A DNA stretch of 64,000 nucleotides, taken from positions 490,256 to 554,255 of the forward strand of contig MU001509.1 in NCBI GenBank assembly GCA_010093485.1, in the 5' to 3' direction. Positions within the stretch are counted from its first letter, which is position 1; every line of letters begins with the position of its first letter. Source of the stretch: Karstenula rhodostoma CBS 690.94 (taxonomy: Eukaryota; Ascomycota; Dothideomycetes; Pleosporales; Didymosphaeriaceae). A program made the translations under genes and the position numbers. Below the pieces are notes generated by a model. The model ran no database searches, was not told where the DNA came from, and was given only the letters and a program-made list of their open reading frames with translations. Positions 33,101 to 43,478 of this stretch are shown in pieces.

Positions 33101-33934
33101 GGAAGGTATCGTTGACTCTCCCCCTAGACCCCCTTCGCCAAAAAAGGAGTTCGACGTCGTCGATGCTTTTACGCACTACCTCCACGAACAAGCCCGAAGC
33201 ACAGTACCAGCAAGGCGTCACATTGCAAGATTCGAAATCGGCGCAGGCTTAATCCCAGCCGCATTCAGGTGCTCGTCCACATGATATCCAACAAATCTGC
33301 AGATATTAAGTCATAACACGTTCCACGACCGATGGCGATACCTACCTACACGCTCGCCGTCACTGAGGTAAAAGCATCTTGTCCTATCTTCCTCTCTATA
33401 TCCAAGAATCCATCCGCATCCACGACACCCAACACCATCTCCTAGACGCCACGTACCTCTACAAAGAAACAACATCGTCATAATCCCCGGCTCTGCACAC
33501 GGAGACGTCGCTCCCCCTAACACAAACACCTGTAACTATTGGTAAAAGCCAGCCACAGACGACTTGACTCTATGGCGTTTCGGGCGTGAGGAGGGGGCGC
33601 TACGCTGTGTGCCAGCCCGGCACTTTACTACTACGGCAGTCCTGGCGTTTGCGGCGGTGATGGGTGTGGGATTGTTCTTGAGCTGGTGGACATCATCCCG
33701 GGCAGCCAATCGCGGCCATGCGGACGTGAGCAATGGCGATGCAGTAGCAAGTCGCCCTAGAAGGTAAGACCAACTACTGCCAAACACCCCATCTGCCATC
33801 TTCACATCACCATCACGCACAAAAACGGAGTGAGCAGGAACTGTAAGTTTATACGTGAAGACAAAGAGATGGAAATATATACAAAGAAATGGCGCGTCCG
33901 TCTATACAATGCAAAGGCCGTTGATCGCATCCAT

Positions 33935-36725
33935 CTACGCGTTGGTGCATTGCGAGTACCAGTTGTTCATCTTCACACACGAACCCTGCGCGCACTGCGT
34001 CGGGCCGGTGTAGTTCTGACCGCCGCACTGGCCGTACAACTGTACGGTGCCGGTGGACGCACCGCCTCCAGATGAAGGGGTGGCTGCGGGCGCTGAGGCA
34101 CCGCTTGCAGACGATGGCTTCGAGGCTACGCCAGTGCCGATAGGGGCTGCAGACGATAGCTTGGAGGCTACGCCGGTGCCGATGGGCGCGGCGCTGGAAG
34201 AGGCGGTGGATGCGGGTGCTGAGGCGACGCCGCTGCTGGTGGGCTCAGGGCTGGAGGTTGCGAACCCGGAGACAGACGCAGCAGGTGCCGAAGCAACGCC
34301 GCTGCTAGCAGGGGTCGCTGGACTGGAAGCCGGCGCGCTTGGAGAAGCCTCCGTCCCGTTGCCAGGGGCAGTGCCCTTCACGCCGAGGATCTTGGCCACA
34401 GCGTGCTCGGCGACGACCATGACGGTAGCCTGGGTGTTGCCGGTGGGCAGGTCGGCGTGGATGGAGGCATCGACGACGAAGAGGTTGTCGGTGCCGTATA
34501 CGAGGGTGTTGGTGTCGACGACGACGCCGGCATCGCCCTTGGTGCCCATCTTGGCTGTGCCGACCCAGTGGGAGCCGGTCACGTGGTCCTTGATGAGATC
34601 AGCGCCGGTGACATTGGTTCCGGTGGTGCTGCCTGCGGAGAGGAAGGAGAGGGTGGAGTTGGGCGCGCTGGTCATCTTGAGGATACGGTCCATGAAGGCG
34701 GTGATGGCCTCCTTGTCCTCGGCGGTCTGGAGCCAGGGCTCCGAGGTAAGCTCGGTGGCGCCATCGGAGGTGATGCCCAGGCTGCCCACGGAAGTGAGAC
34801 CGTGGGTGAGGTAGACCTTCATCTGGATGGTGCCGTTGGCGGGACCGTTGCAGGTACCCTGGATGAACATCTCAGAGCCGCTGGTGGTGTTGACGGAGGT
34901 CCAAAAGTTCAAGCGCTGGCCTGACTGGGCGAGAATGCCAGATGCCTTGGCGAACTGGTCAATCATAGTCTGGTCGGGGGAGGTAATGTCGGTGGTAGCG
35001 ACGGCGTTCAGAGGTTCTGAAGTCTTGAACTTGAGGGTGAAGATGACGTGGTCCTTGATCTCAGCACCGACTGGCAGATCAATCCAGTCAGACTCCGCTG
35101 GGAGGGTTACGCCGCTGGAGCCAGATGCGACAGTCTGCAGCTGCTCGGCTGGGCCAATTCCGCTGTTGAACAGAATACGAGGTGTCGACATAGCGCCAGC
35201 TGACAGGACGACCTTGCCTCCGGCATTGATGTTGTAGATGACACGCTCGCCAGCCTCTGTTTCGGTCTCAACGCCGCTGATAGTAGCGCCAGTGCGGACG
35301 GCGCGGACGACCTTGGTGTTGAGCATCAACTTGAAGTTGTCAAGCTTTTGGGCTTCCGGAAGATAGTTGCGCACAGGGCCGGCGCGCATACCGTTCTTCA
35401 GATCCCACGGTGGGTGCCCATACACGTTCTGTCGGGCATTGTTGTCACCGTCAATCAAGTCAGTTTCTGTGAAGCCGTTCGCTCCGAGGAACTTAGACAG
35501 GACACCATATGCCTCGTCGTTGTGGCGGACGCCATCCTCCGAACCATAGTTCTGACCAGGGTTGCGTTCGTAAAGACGATCGGCGGATTCGGAAACATCG
35601 GTCCACTTCCAGCCCGTGGGCCACTTGTCGTCAAAATCGCGAGACTGGGGCTTGACGAACATCATTGCTGTACGAAGTCAGGATTGGTAGCTTCAATAAG
35701 CAGATATAATACATACCGTTGACCATGGTGCCACCTCCGAGGAGGCAGCCGGCTTGGTCAGCTGTATCAGTGCAGAGCTTGTTCTTGCCGGCCTGGTTGA
35801 GGTAGTAGTCGAGGCCAGGAACATCGTACATGCTGACTGAGCTGTTCCAAGAAAGAGTGTCCTTGTTGCCAGTGAAAGCAAGCGAGGGGCCACCACGCTC
35901 CAGCAAGAGAACGGAGGCGCCGCTCTCCGCAATGCGCTCTGCAGTGATGATACCAGCCGGACCGGCACCGCACACAATGTAGTCGTAGGTCGAGTCCGAG
36001 ATAGTAGCCGTGTTGTTGGTAGGAGCGGTAGTGTTTGATAAGCTTCCACCAGTGATTGGGGTTGTCGAATTGCCCGTGGAGTTGCCAGAGCCGCCGGAGC
36101 TTCCCGTGGCCATGGCAGCCCACTTCGCGAAATCGGCACTCTGAGCATCAGCCACCTTGAAACCAAATGATCCATAACCTCCGTTATGCATGTTCAGGGT
36201 TGCACTGGCAGTCGAGGGGTTGGTGAGTGGGGTGTTTGAGTAAGCCCAGCTGAAGACATTCGTAGTCTCCGACAGGACAATTCCCTGTGCTGCGCTCTCG
36301 CCAATGCAGTTCTTGCAAAGAAAGGTATAGGAGAACGCAGTGTCGTTTACGTAGGTACCTTCGGGGATTGTAGTCATCGAGAAATCTCCAGTGGCCACAG
36401 AAGGGTTGGTGTACCCAGTAGCCTTGCGGAAAGACGAAACGATCTCTCCATCATGAGGCCAGGCTGTGATGAGGACATTGCCAACCATCGACTGACCCAA
36501 GGGAAAACCGGCCCAGCCTCCATCGTTGGTGATGGGGGCAACCAATTGGCCGACGAGGTCGTTTGTGAGGGTTTCAGGTAGTGCATAGCCAAGCTTGTAT
36601 CCTGATGAATGTGAAAATCCGTTGAAAGTGATGCCAGTCTTCTCGTCAGTGTAGACAGACGCTGTGAGTTGAGCAGAGGCGCGCAACGCCAAGATGGCTG
36701 AAGAAAGAATGAACGAACGGGACAT
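33935..36725 (-). CDS. cdh: Cellobiose dehydrogenase with cytochrome, GMC flavin and CBM1 domains
   Basis: Exons 36725-35717 and 35667-33935 (49-nt intron, gtatgt ... gtacag) give 913 residues reading [11 protein letters not shown] across the join. In order there is a signal peptide ([18 protein letters not shown]), an N-terminal b-type cytochrome domain (about 20-205; candidate haem ligands Met80 in GQSMVGN and His180 in [11 protein letters not shown]), and a Ser/Thr/Asn linker. A GMC oxidoreductase domain follows, with the FAD loop GAGPAG (253-258), His703 in [10 protein letters not shown] and Asn747 in PTGNTQAT, the expected catalytic pair. Next comes a ~100-residue Ser/Ala/Pro linker with near-repeats ([10 protein letters not shown] twice), then a fungal CBM1 ([20 protein letters not shown] to the end). 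The secreted enzyme oxidises cellobiose to the lactone and passes electrons to lytic polysaccharide monooxygenases. CBM1-bearing CDHs are the class IIA type. It is isolated: no monooxygenase gene lies in the window. Confidence 0.95.
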
Positions 36726-38034
36726 CGTGCTCTAAGTATGAATGAGTGTACGGCACGGGCCAAAAAGAATGAAACTGCCTTCAAGGCAAGAAAAGAATGG
36801 AATTCAAAGGATGGAAGTAAGCTGCAAGGCACTGATGGAGAGCATGCTCGAGGACCGAAGCCATGTTATGTAGTCTTGGGTCGGACGTTAGTTGCGTGGG
36901 TCTTCGCAATACTGGATTCTGAAAATGCGCCGCCAAACACAGACGCAAGGATCCTGCTGACCTTGGGTAGGCGCTGGGGACCCACCCCCTCGGCGCCGAA
37001 CAATCCAGAAACATGGTCCGGGAACAGTTTCTGAAAATGAGGTACGGCAAGTGGGAACGTCCCGTGTGGCATTAATTAAACGACGACGTAGGCTCTAGGC
37101 GCCGGTGGAAACAGGTGCACGCTAGTCGGCTAGTCCGTATGCAGGCCGTTGGTGTTGTTTCAAGGCTCGTAGGCTTTGTTATCTGCCGACCTAGCGTTTC
37201 GAAACTCCAAGCCTAGATCGCATGAAAAACCGACACGGGATGTCTTGTTTGATGGCGGGGCTAATGTATGTTCGCATATCGGGCTGGCGATGGTGAGGCA
37301 ACCCGGCGCCTTGAGAATCCAAGCAAGCAAACGAACGGGCCCAACGGGCATTGTCAGCGAGAAAGCGCATGGCTTTGCGCCGTGGCGGTGTTAGTGAATG
37401 TGTTCTGGTAGTGGGTGCGCTTGGAAAAGGCTTCTTCCACAGGGGCCCCTGATGATTGTCACATTGTCGTTCATAGGTGTCGCATGCTCGTACCCACAGG
37501 GTTGTGTCTCCGGACTATCCGTCCAGAAGCATGATAGCTGACCACCACACCGAGTGTCTCCAAGTAGATATGCTCGAGAAGGATGCGCCTAGACGGTTTA
37601 GTGATCAGAGATTGAAGGGCGGATGAGAATATCCCCTGGGGTTCTATTCTTCACAAATGCTGTGGTGTGCAGTGATATGAATTGAATGGAGACATCGTGT
37701 AGAGAGCGGTAGCAGATGCACGATGCACAATGCACAACGCAGTGCCAAAAGATAGTGTTGTGGAGAAGTCGCAGTGTGAACGACAGATATCCGAGATGGG
37801 TGAAGTGGGAAGGAGAGGAAAAGCGGGCTGCTGTAGCTCCCGAAGTGGAGCGAACCTCGGCTCGTAGCGCCGCCGAAGCTCCGTCGTTCTTCCGTCTCCT
37901 CCACCACCTCATTACGCTTCACACGCTTATAAAACATCTCTCTCCAACCAAGTTCTTCATGGCCACGTGAGGCAAAACATGTACAACCCATCCTCCAACG
38001 GTCCAGGCATACGCAACCTACACCCGAGTCGCTT
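36726..38034. other. Upstream region of cdh, no gene seen
   Basis: About 1.3 kb. Short overlapping frames only. Normal composition, and no repeat was recognised. Confidence 0.6.
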
Positions 38035-38520
38035 CAGTGTTTGTTTTGCAAAGTCTCTCGGGTCTTGGGGTACCAGATCGACAAGGGCCACAGCAAGTTA
38101 GCCGCGCACGCCGCATTAAGAGTCTTAGGGTACCAGGTCAACAAAGGCCACGGCAAGTTAGCCGCACACGCCGCACTGAATGCCTTGGGTCCAAGAAATG
38201 CCGAACTGATGCACAGATATCAGCCGCCAACAGCTCTACATTCCGTTGGGCTTGAGCCTTGATGGCAGCCGCAGGGGGTGTTACCACCAGAGATGCGTGC
38301 CCGTATATGATACCGTTCAGGAAAGTCCTCATCATGCGGACCGTAATCCAATATTGCCATTCAAGGTTTGAATACCCATGGAATAGCCGCACATACACGT
38401 CCGGATCGTCCTCGTCCAGGATGACGTTGAAACATCCCCAGGGTGGCGGAGTATTCTCCAGAAAGGCCAGATACTTGCCGCCAGTGCCACGAGTGGGCGT
38501 GCCTCTGCACGGTGGTTAAC
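38035..38520 (-). pseudogene. C-terminal fragment of a fungal Zn2Cys6-type transcription factor
   Basis: The minus strand reads GKYLAFLENTPPPWGCFNVI, DEDDPDVYVRLFHGYSNLEW, QYWITVRMMRTFLNGIIYG and NVELLAADICASVRHFLDP. This resembles the C-terminal half of fungal-specific transcription-factor proteins, where an aromatic W-x-x-x-R-x-x-R helix is followed by an ICASVP-like motif and a final Trp-Pro-Leu helix. A frame change near 38195 is needed to continue into AFSAACAANLPWPLLTWYPK and the end at 38035. The last part is a 60-bp tandem duplication. No N-terminal zinc cluster or start is found upstream to 39300, although VPTESPEIRNRIYHFVPAAP and FGHGGLSIARWKEYLEKAAE (about 38860-38680, minus) may be other parts of it. 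Truncated relic most likely. Confidence 0.5.
38071..38190. repeat. 60-bp tandem duplication
   Basis: gtaccagatcgacaagggcc at 38071 and gtaccaggtcaacaaaggcc at 38131 start two adjacent 60-bp copies that differ at a handful of positions. It is open in two frames on each strand because the unit is a multiple of three. It lies inside the transcription-factor fragment. Confidence 0.9.
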
Positions 38521-39963
38521 AACCTAAACTAAGAAAAAAAAGCCAAGAAGATCGAAGTAGATATGCCAAACTCATAGCAATCCCCAACTCACCATTTCGT
38601 GATCTCTGCGGACCGCCTCATGACTTGCTCCCGACTTGTGCACAAACCTTTTCCTCCATCCATGGGTGGACACTCATTCCACGCGCTCTGCCGCCTTCTC
38701 AAGATACTCCTTCCACCTTGCGATGCTCAGGCCGCCGTGTCCAAAAAAGTCTCGAAGCAACATACTCCCCAAGGTCTGCGAGAGGACGTCTGGCGCTGCA
38801 GGGACGAAGTGGTAGATTCGGTTGCGGATTTCTGGGGACTCAGTAGGTACGATGACATATTGCGGGGACGGCTAGACTTATCGAGGGGAAAGGCATAAAC
38901 GGCGATGCTTTTGGAGGGTAGAAGCGCTGCAGCATGCGTGGGTAGGACAGAGCCGAACGCAGTGACCAAGATGTTGGAGAATCTTAGGACGCAGAGAGAA
39001 GAAGTGCAAGCTCACAATCGTGAGAGGCCATGACTTGCCCAAAACATTGAAAAGCCATCTGGCGTACTTGCACATATTCCCAAGCCCTGTAGCCGCTGGA
39101 TGTCCTGTTCGGTTTGGGTGTGTCGAGGAGAAGTGGATGAAGGTGTTGGTGCAGGAGTATCTGCTTCTTTTAATAAAAATATACTCTAGCATAGCCTGGG
39201 TGAAAGCATGGGTGAACTGTGTATGAATTAGGTAGGCACGCGGAAGGTTGGATGTTGTTGTGGCCAGTTGGCCATTTCCAACGAGGAACGATTCCATTCA
39301 CCATGTATGTTCAGTCAGGCTAATGTTACCAGTACGTATTTTATCAGCGTATAACAGTGCGAGCTACTGCGTACTGTGAAATTTCCTATCTGCGTTGTCA
39401 ATTTCGCCAATTGGTCAACCAGGTATAGCGCGACAACGAACTGACCGTACCTAAGATAGGAAACGGATATATCGAGACCCCCGTGACCTTAAAGCCGTGG
39501 AGATAATGGATCGTCTCGACAAGGACCCAAATGCACAGCCAGCGGATCTTGAGGAGTGGATGCTTATGGAAGAGTATATCCACACAAGGACATTCCGAAA
39601 CCGTGCATTCGGTAGTATGGCGTCCACCCTGGGAGCGTGGCATCGTCTTTTCCATAAAAATCACTCCAATGTTAACTCTTCGGAAGCTTTTGCAAGCTGC
39701 GTACAAAAGGACTAGAGGTAAAAATACGTACATCCATAATGACATGTTTTGACATCCAATATTCACATATCATATGATTCAGATTGTTTCTAAGGACAGA
39801 GCTTCTTATTAGCTAGAAATGCCTAGAGTTTGTCAGACCTCTAACACTCCTACTTCATCTTGATCTTTTTTATATGAAGTGTCCTGTCATGCATGCTTTT
39901 TCCGTGCAGAGCTGTTCGCCCACCCAGATATATCCAAACCCAAATACTAGAGCCAATACCCCT
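38521..39963. other. Intergenic with two protein-like fragments
   Basis: The minus stretch 38680-38880 reads TESPEIRNRIYHFVPAAPDV then LSQTLGSMLLRDFFGHGGLS and ends in a stop after KAAERVE. The opening resembles the LPxEIRNxIY motif of fungal F-box-like proteins. The plus stretch about 39460-39715 reads IYRDPRDLKAVEIMDRLDKD, then PADLEEWMLMEEYIHTRTFR and ends in a stop. It follows a possible intron acceptor (gatag) near 39459, but no first exon with a start was found. Neither is called as a gene. Confidence 0.35.
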
Positions 39964-41055
39964 CTAGCATTTACATGTCGTATTGAGCGTATAGCCCGCC
40001 GGAAACATCATCTCCCTCGGCCCATCATCGAGCGCTTGTCCAACAAAGACGACCTGCACTGCAGCAAACCTATAACAATTAGATACTTCTTACTTTTCAG
40101 TTCCTATAAACTTACGCCGCAGTGACCGCGAAGATGTCCGTCCGTTTCGCTTCCGTGAATAACTGCAAGCTGAGTGCAATACCCACATTAAACATGGCAA
40201 TCGTCCACAGTCTAGCCTTCAACGTATGCAATTTGGTTAAGACGAGGATGCTCAGTATAGGAGCAAGACCAGCAAGGATTCCGATGATGGAGTAAGTGAT
40301 CTTGAGCACAGTGCTGTCGTGATATACCACCATTCCGCGTACCCTTTTCTCCTCCGACTGCAATCTGCTCAAGGGCCACTGTATGTATCGAATAGCTTTC
40401 TCCGATATGAAGCTGGAGAACTGGTCTTCCTTCTTCCGTGGTCGGAGCGTAATGAGATCTGGTGCGTGGTGATTGGGTGCCTGGGGTGTGCCCCAAGGTC
40501 CTACCTCCTTTGGGTTGAATGGTCCGCTCATGCCTTGTGTGGAGTAAATGAAGTTGCGGATGTCTGTGACGTCGTAGTCATCAGGTCGAGGTAGTTTGTA
40601 CATCAGCGACTGATACACCAAGGTCTTGTCTAGCATATGTGAGTTGGACAACAACGTGTGTGTAAAACTCAACGGGCGAACGCACTGTATTCCTTGAGTT
40701 TCTCGCGAATCTGCAACATGAGAGTCCACTGTGCTGGATCGTCGAAAGCTATCGACCCTCTCAAGCTCGCCGAGTTCTTCGCGTAGTGCTTTCTCCAGCC
40801 TTTGTCGGATACGCTATCTCTATATTCCAGCTGCTTTAGGCGGTTTTCCATGTCTATGAGTTCTTGTTGGAGATACAGCAGATTGCGCGCATTGAGCGAG
40901 GCGAAGCGACGAAAGATGGCGGTCTCAGGGCTTTGTTCCATCTCTCCAGCGAGCATTGGAAATCCGGGAACCAGTTCCTTGATTTCCTTTCCATAAGTCT
41001 TCCATCCAGGTAGGGAACCCTCGGGAATGTATGGTCGAGGCTTTGTTTCATGCAT
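39964..41055 (-). CDS. DUF6594-type fungal membrane protein
   Basis: Three exons (41055-40674, 40629-40116, 40069-39964) give 333 residues. The N-terminal part has the features of this mostly Dothideomycete/Eurotiomycete family: GFPMLAGEMEQSPETAIFRR, ASLNARNLLYLQQELIDMEN (helical, Leu-rich), MLQIREKLKEYSAF and LVYQSLMYKLPRPDDYDVTD. The C-terminus has three membrane segments (ILAGLAPILSILVLTKL; LWTIAMFNVGIALSLQLF; VTAAFAAVQVVFVG). The last exon, past an in-frame TAA at the intron (GC|gtaagt), supplies the third membrane segment and the tail GPREMMFPAGYTLNTTCKC. The first donor is GTTGAG, weaker than the other splice sites. Function of the family is unknown; many copies are linked to incompatibility-like or stress-induced gene sets, which is inference here. 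Confidence 0.8.
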
Positions 41056-41669
41056 AGTGAGAGACGAGACCGTGAGGAAAAGGACGAAAGGCGGGGATAT
41101 GGGCAGCTTTTATTTGCCTGGAGGAGCCACAACGTAAGAGTCGCGCTGGGTTATACAATGCAATTTCCCGTGCCAATCATGCTGATACTGTGGCTAGGCG
41201 TGTCTGACAGAGCTTCGTCCAACCTTGTACTGCGCCTTGTCCGAACACAGAATTCCAGGCCACTTGTGATTTCCTGCGCATGTACTAGAGATAATAAGTT
41301 GACTTGCAGTGAGGATGTACTATAATCCCCAAACCAGTTAAGTCATCGCAGGCTTGCCCGATTAGGTTGAGTAGCACAATTAGGGCTCGGTCACACATCA
41401 CTACTGCACAGATGGTATTTGCAAACTTCAATTCCATTCTCTGTTTACATCTCGATGATTATCATGAATTCTCCCTCCTCCTCCATGCCTCTATCCCTTC
41501 CTCACCTCACCTCAACAACCCTAGAAATTTATCAGCATGTGTTCGCCCAATGTTGAAGATTTCCAATCAAACACTGTGGAGAAAAACGTGTACATCAATG
41601 TCGATGTACACAACATAGGGGATTCCCTTGTGGTATATTCCCGGGTATTAAAGAGGATGTAGCATACCC
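41056..41669. other. Intergenic
   Basis: About 600 bp between the DUF6594 start and the stop of the next minus-strand gene. No coding or repeat signal was recognised. Confidence 0.6.
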
Positions 41670-42166
41670 TTACTTCTTGCCGTCAAAGTCTCGGCGTTGG
41701 CCGTCGTCCTTCGGCTTCTTGGCTGGCTGGAACAATAGAGTTAGCATCTTCTTCGGATGTTCGAGGTCGAAGAAGTACGTACGGTGGCATCGGCGGCGTC
41801 GGTGGCATCAGGGCGTCCTATAGATTTGATGTTAGCTTAGTTTGTTCACTATGGCTCCATCCCAGGCTACGATAAACTGCCATCCTGAATATACTCGAGG
41901 GCCTTAACGGGAGTTAGGTTCTTCCAAGTAAGCAGTGGCTACAGTATCACATACCTTGGTCATGTGGGTCCTCGGCGGCGGCGGCGGCGGTGGTGGTTGT
42001 GGTTGTGCCGGTGCCCTCACCGGCCCCAGTCTTCTTTGACTTGCGGCCCACTATGCGGTTTGTTATTAGGACTACATCTTTCAATATGTATTTGGAATGC
42101 ATGCTTACAGCATCCGGCGAGCTTTTCTGTAAAGCTGCGGCGCTGGCCGGCGTTGTCAGTAGGCAT
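41670..42166 (-). CDS. Small basic/Ala-Thr-rich protein in four exons
   Basis: Exons 42166-42109, 42050-41955, 41817-41783 (only 35 nt) and 41726-41670 join in frame to 81 residues. Every intron has a GTAAGC, GTATGT or GTACGT donor and a tag/cag acceptor. The protein begins MPTDNAGQRRSFTEKLAGC, has a basic patch (GRKSKKTGAGEG), a Thr/Ala run, an acidic Ala-rich part (GRPDATDAADAT) and ends PAKKPKDDGQRRDFDGKK. The GQRR-x-F motif thus occurs at both ends. It is hydrophilic with no signal or membrane segment and is likely disordered. Not recognised as a named family. The consistent splicing and in-frame microexon argue strongly for a real gene. Regulation unknown. Confidence 0.7.
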
Positions 42167-43478
42167 TTTTGCGAATATGATTTGGATGCGTATAAGCGGG
42201 GGTAAACTTGGGGATAAGATCGTTGCAAGTTAAGAAAGTCACTTTTTCGAATATATATACACAAGAAACCTCTCTGAGCGTTTTTTACTGCCTAGCTGAA
42301 GCTATTGTGCTCATTCACCTGGCTTTATTCACTGGTACCTTCACCTGGCTTCTTCACGTTTGCTTCCAGCTATTATTTCGGCTTCTACGTCCGTTTCTGC
42401 CTGAAAGGGTACCGAGTTTATTATTGATAACAATAAAACGAAATAGGTATTGTGTGTGAAAACAATTAAGAGCTAGCGTAGGTAATAGTTTGAGAATCGT
42501 TCATAATACTGTCTTGTTTCTTGCACGAATCCAGTAGCAATCAACTCTATTACTTACGCTGACTAGACTCAACAATTATTAAGAGCTTTTGTATCAGCGA
42601 ATCCCTTCTGATACTATGTTTAATAAGAGACAACCACTGTCCTTGTTGGTGTTGACCACAACCCACCCAGACTTCCCTCGACCCCCCACCCAACACCCAA
42701 CACCCTCACGCCCTCGCCGTAAAACTCAGCTCATACACGCCCCCGCCGTAATACCTAGCCTACCCACTCCACCACCAGCCCTCTACTACATCTACCCCGC
42801 GCTCGCACAAAATGCCTGTTCAAGATATCTTTCCATTCAATTAAACACAGAGCCTGGGTAGACTCGCGCCCCAATCCATAGAACAGAGAAACCGAACACA
42901 TAGAACCGTTACTACAGACAGGACCGTAGCCCAACTATCAACAACATTTGCAGTCGATGTATCTCTCCAACGTGTGCCTGTGAAATCCTGTATGCTTGTT
43001 TCCTCTTCATATGCGGCGTTCCTCTTACCTACTCTGGCATTGTTGGCAGAGATATCGTTACGCTTACACGCTGCGCGTAGTAGGGGGTAGCAAAGAGTGA
43101 TACCAGCGTGGATATACTCGAAAGACGCCGCAGTGAACAGACCGCGCGGGATCAGCTCAACCTGCACAAATATGCGAGGTCACCCTACCACCCTACCGCA
43201 AAGCTCGCAAGCCCGCGCCACCATCACCACACAGATGCAGCTCCATGCACGCACACCGCAGCCAAGTCAAATATCTCCATTGCTTCCTATCGACATCCCT
43301 CCAAGCGCCTAGAATGCAACACAACACAAGACCCTGACATACAAACCAGAAAAATTCGCCTCTTCAACACAAAACCCACGCAGCCATTGCTAGCCCCGCC
43401 ACAGCACATCCAACGGAAGAAAGGTATCGTATGTAAATTTCCCAAACCACCCAACCCTCGCATCCCACCCGTCGTTCT
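42167..43478. other. Intergenic, no gene seen
   Basis: About 1.3 kb containing an AT-richer half (42240-42600) and a C-rich half (42640-43470). Open frames are Pro/His/Thr-rich with no supported start, typical of C-rich non-coding strand. Confidence 0.55.

Larger units (their letters stand above)
27034..33934. other. Gene-poor 6.9 kb with decayed coding fragments
   Basis: No frame here combines a supported start, good length and recognisable family. Short protein-like pieces occur: QLQHVAAELVDVKLADTGRL (plus, about 27320-27380), the Cys-rich run at 28446-29203, a minus piece at 29990-30180, and QVRFAPVEDEVAMNVIRASL with GREELLRERDGWRIRALL (plus, about 32790-32910). A minus piece ending EAIASREMVRCKYVVPKK stops at 32426, and a plus frame with a membrane-like stretch (VLAFAAVMGVGLFLSWWTSS) lies near 33620-33690. 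The base composition is normal and not RIP-like, so this looks like old gene decay rather than transposon graveyard. Confidence 0.5.
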
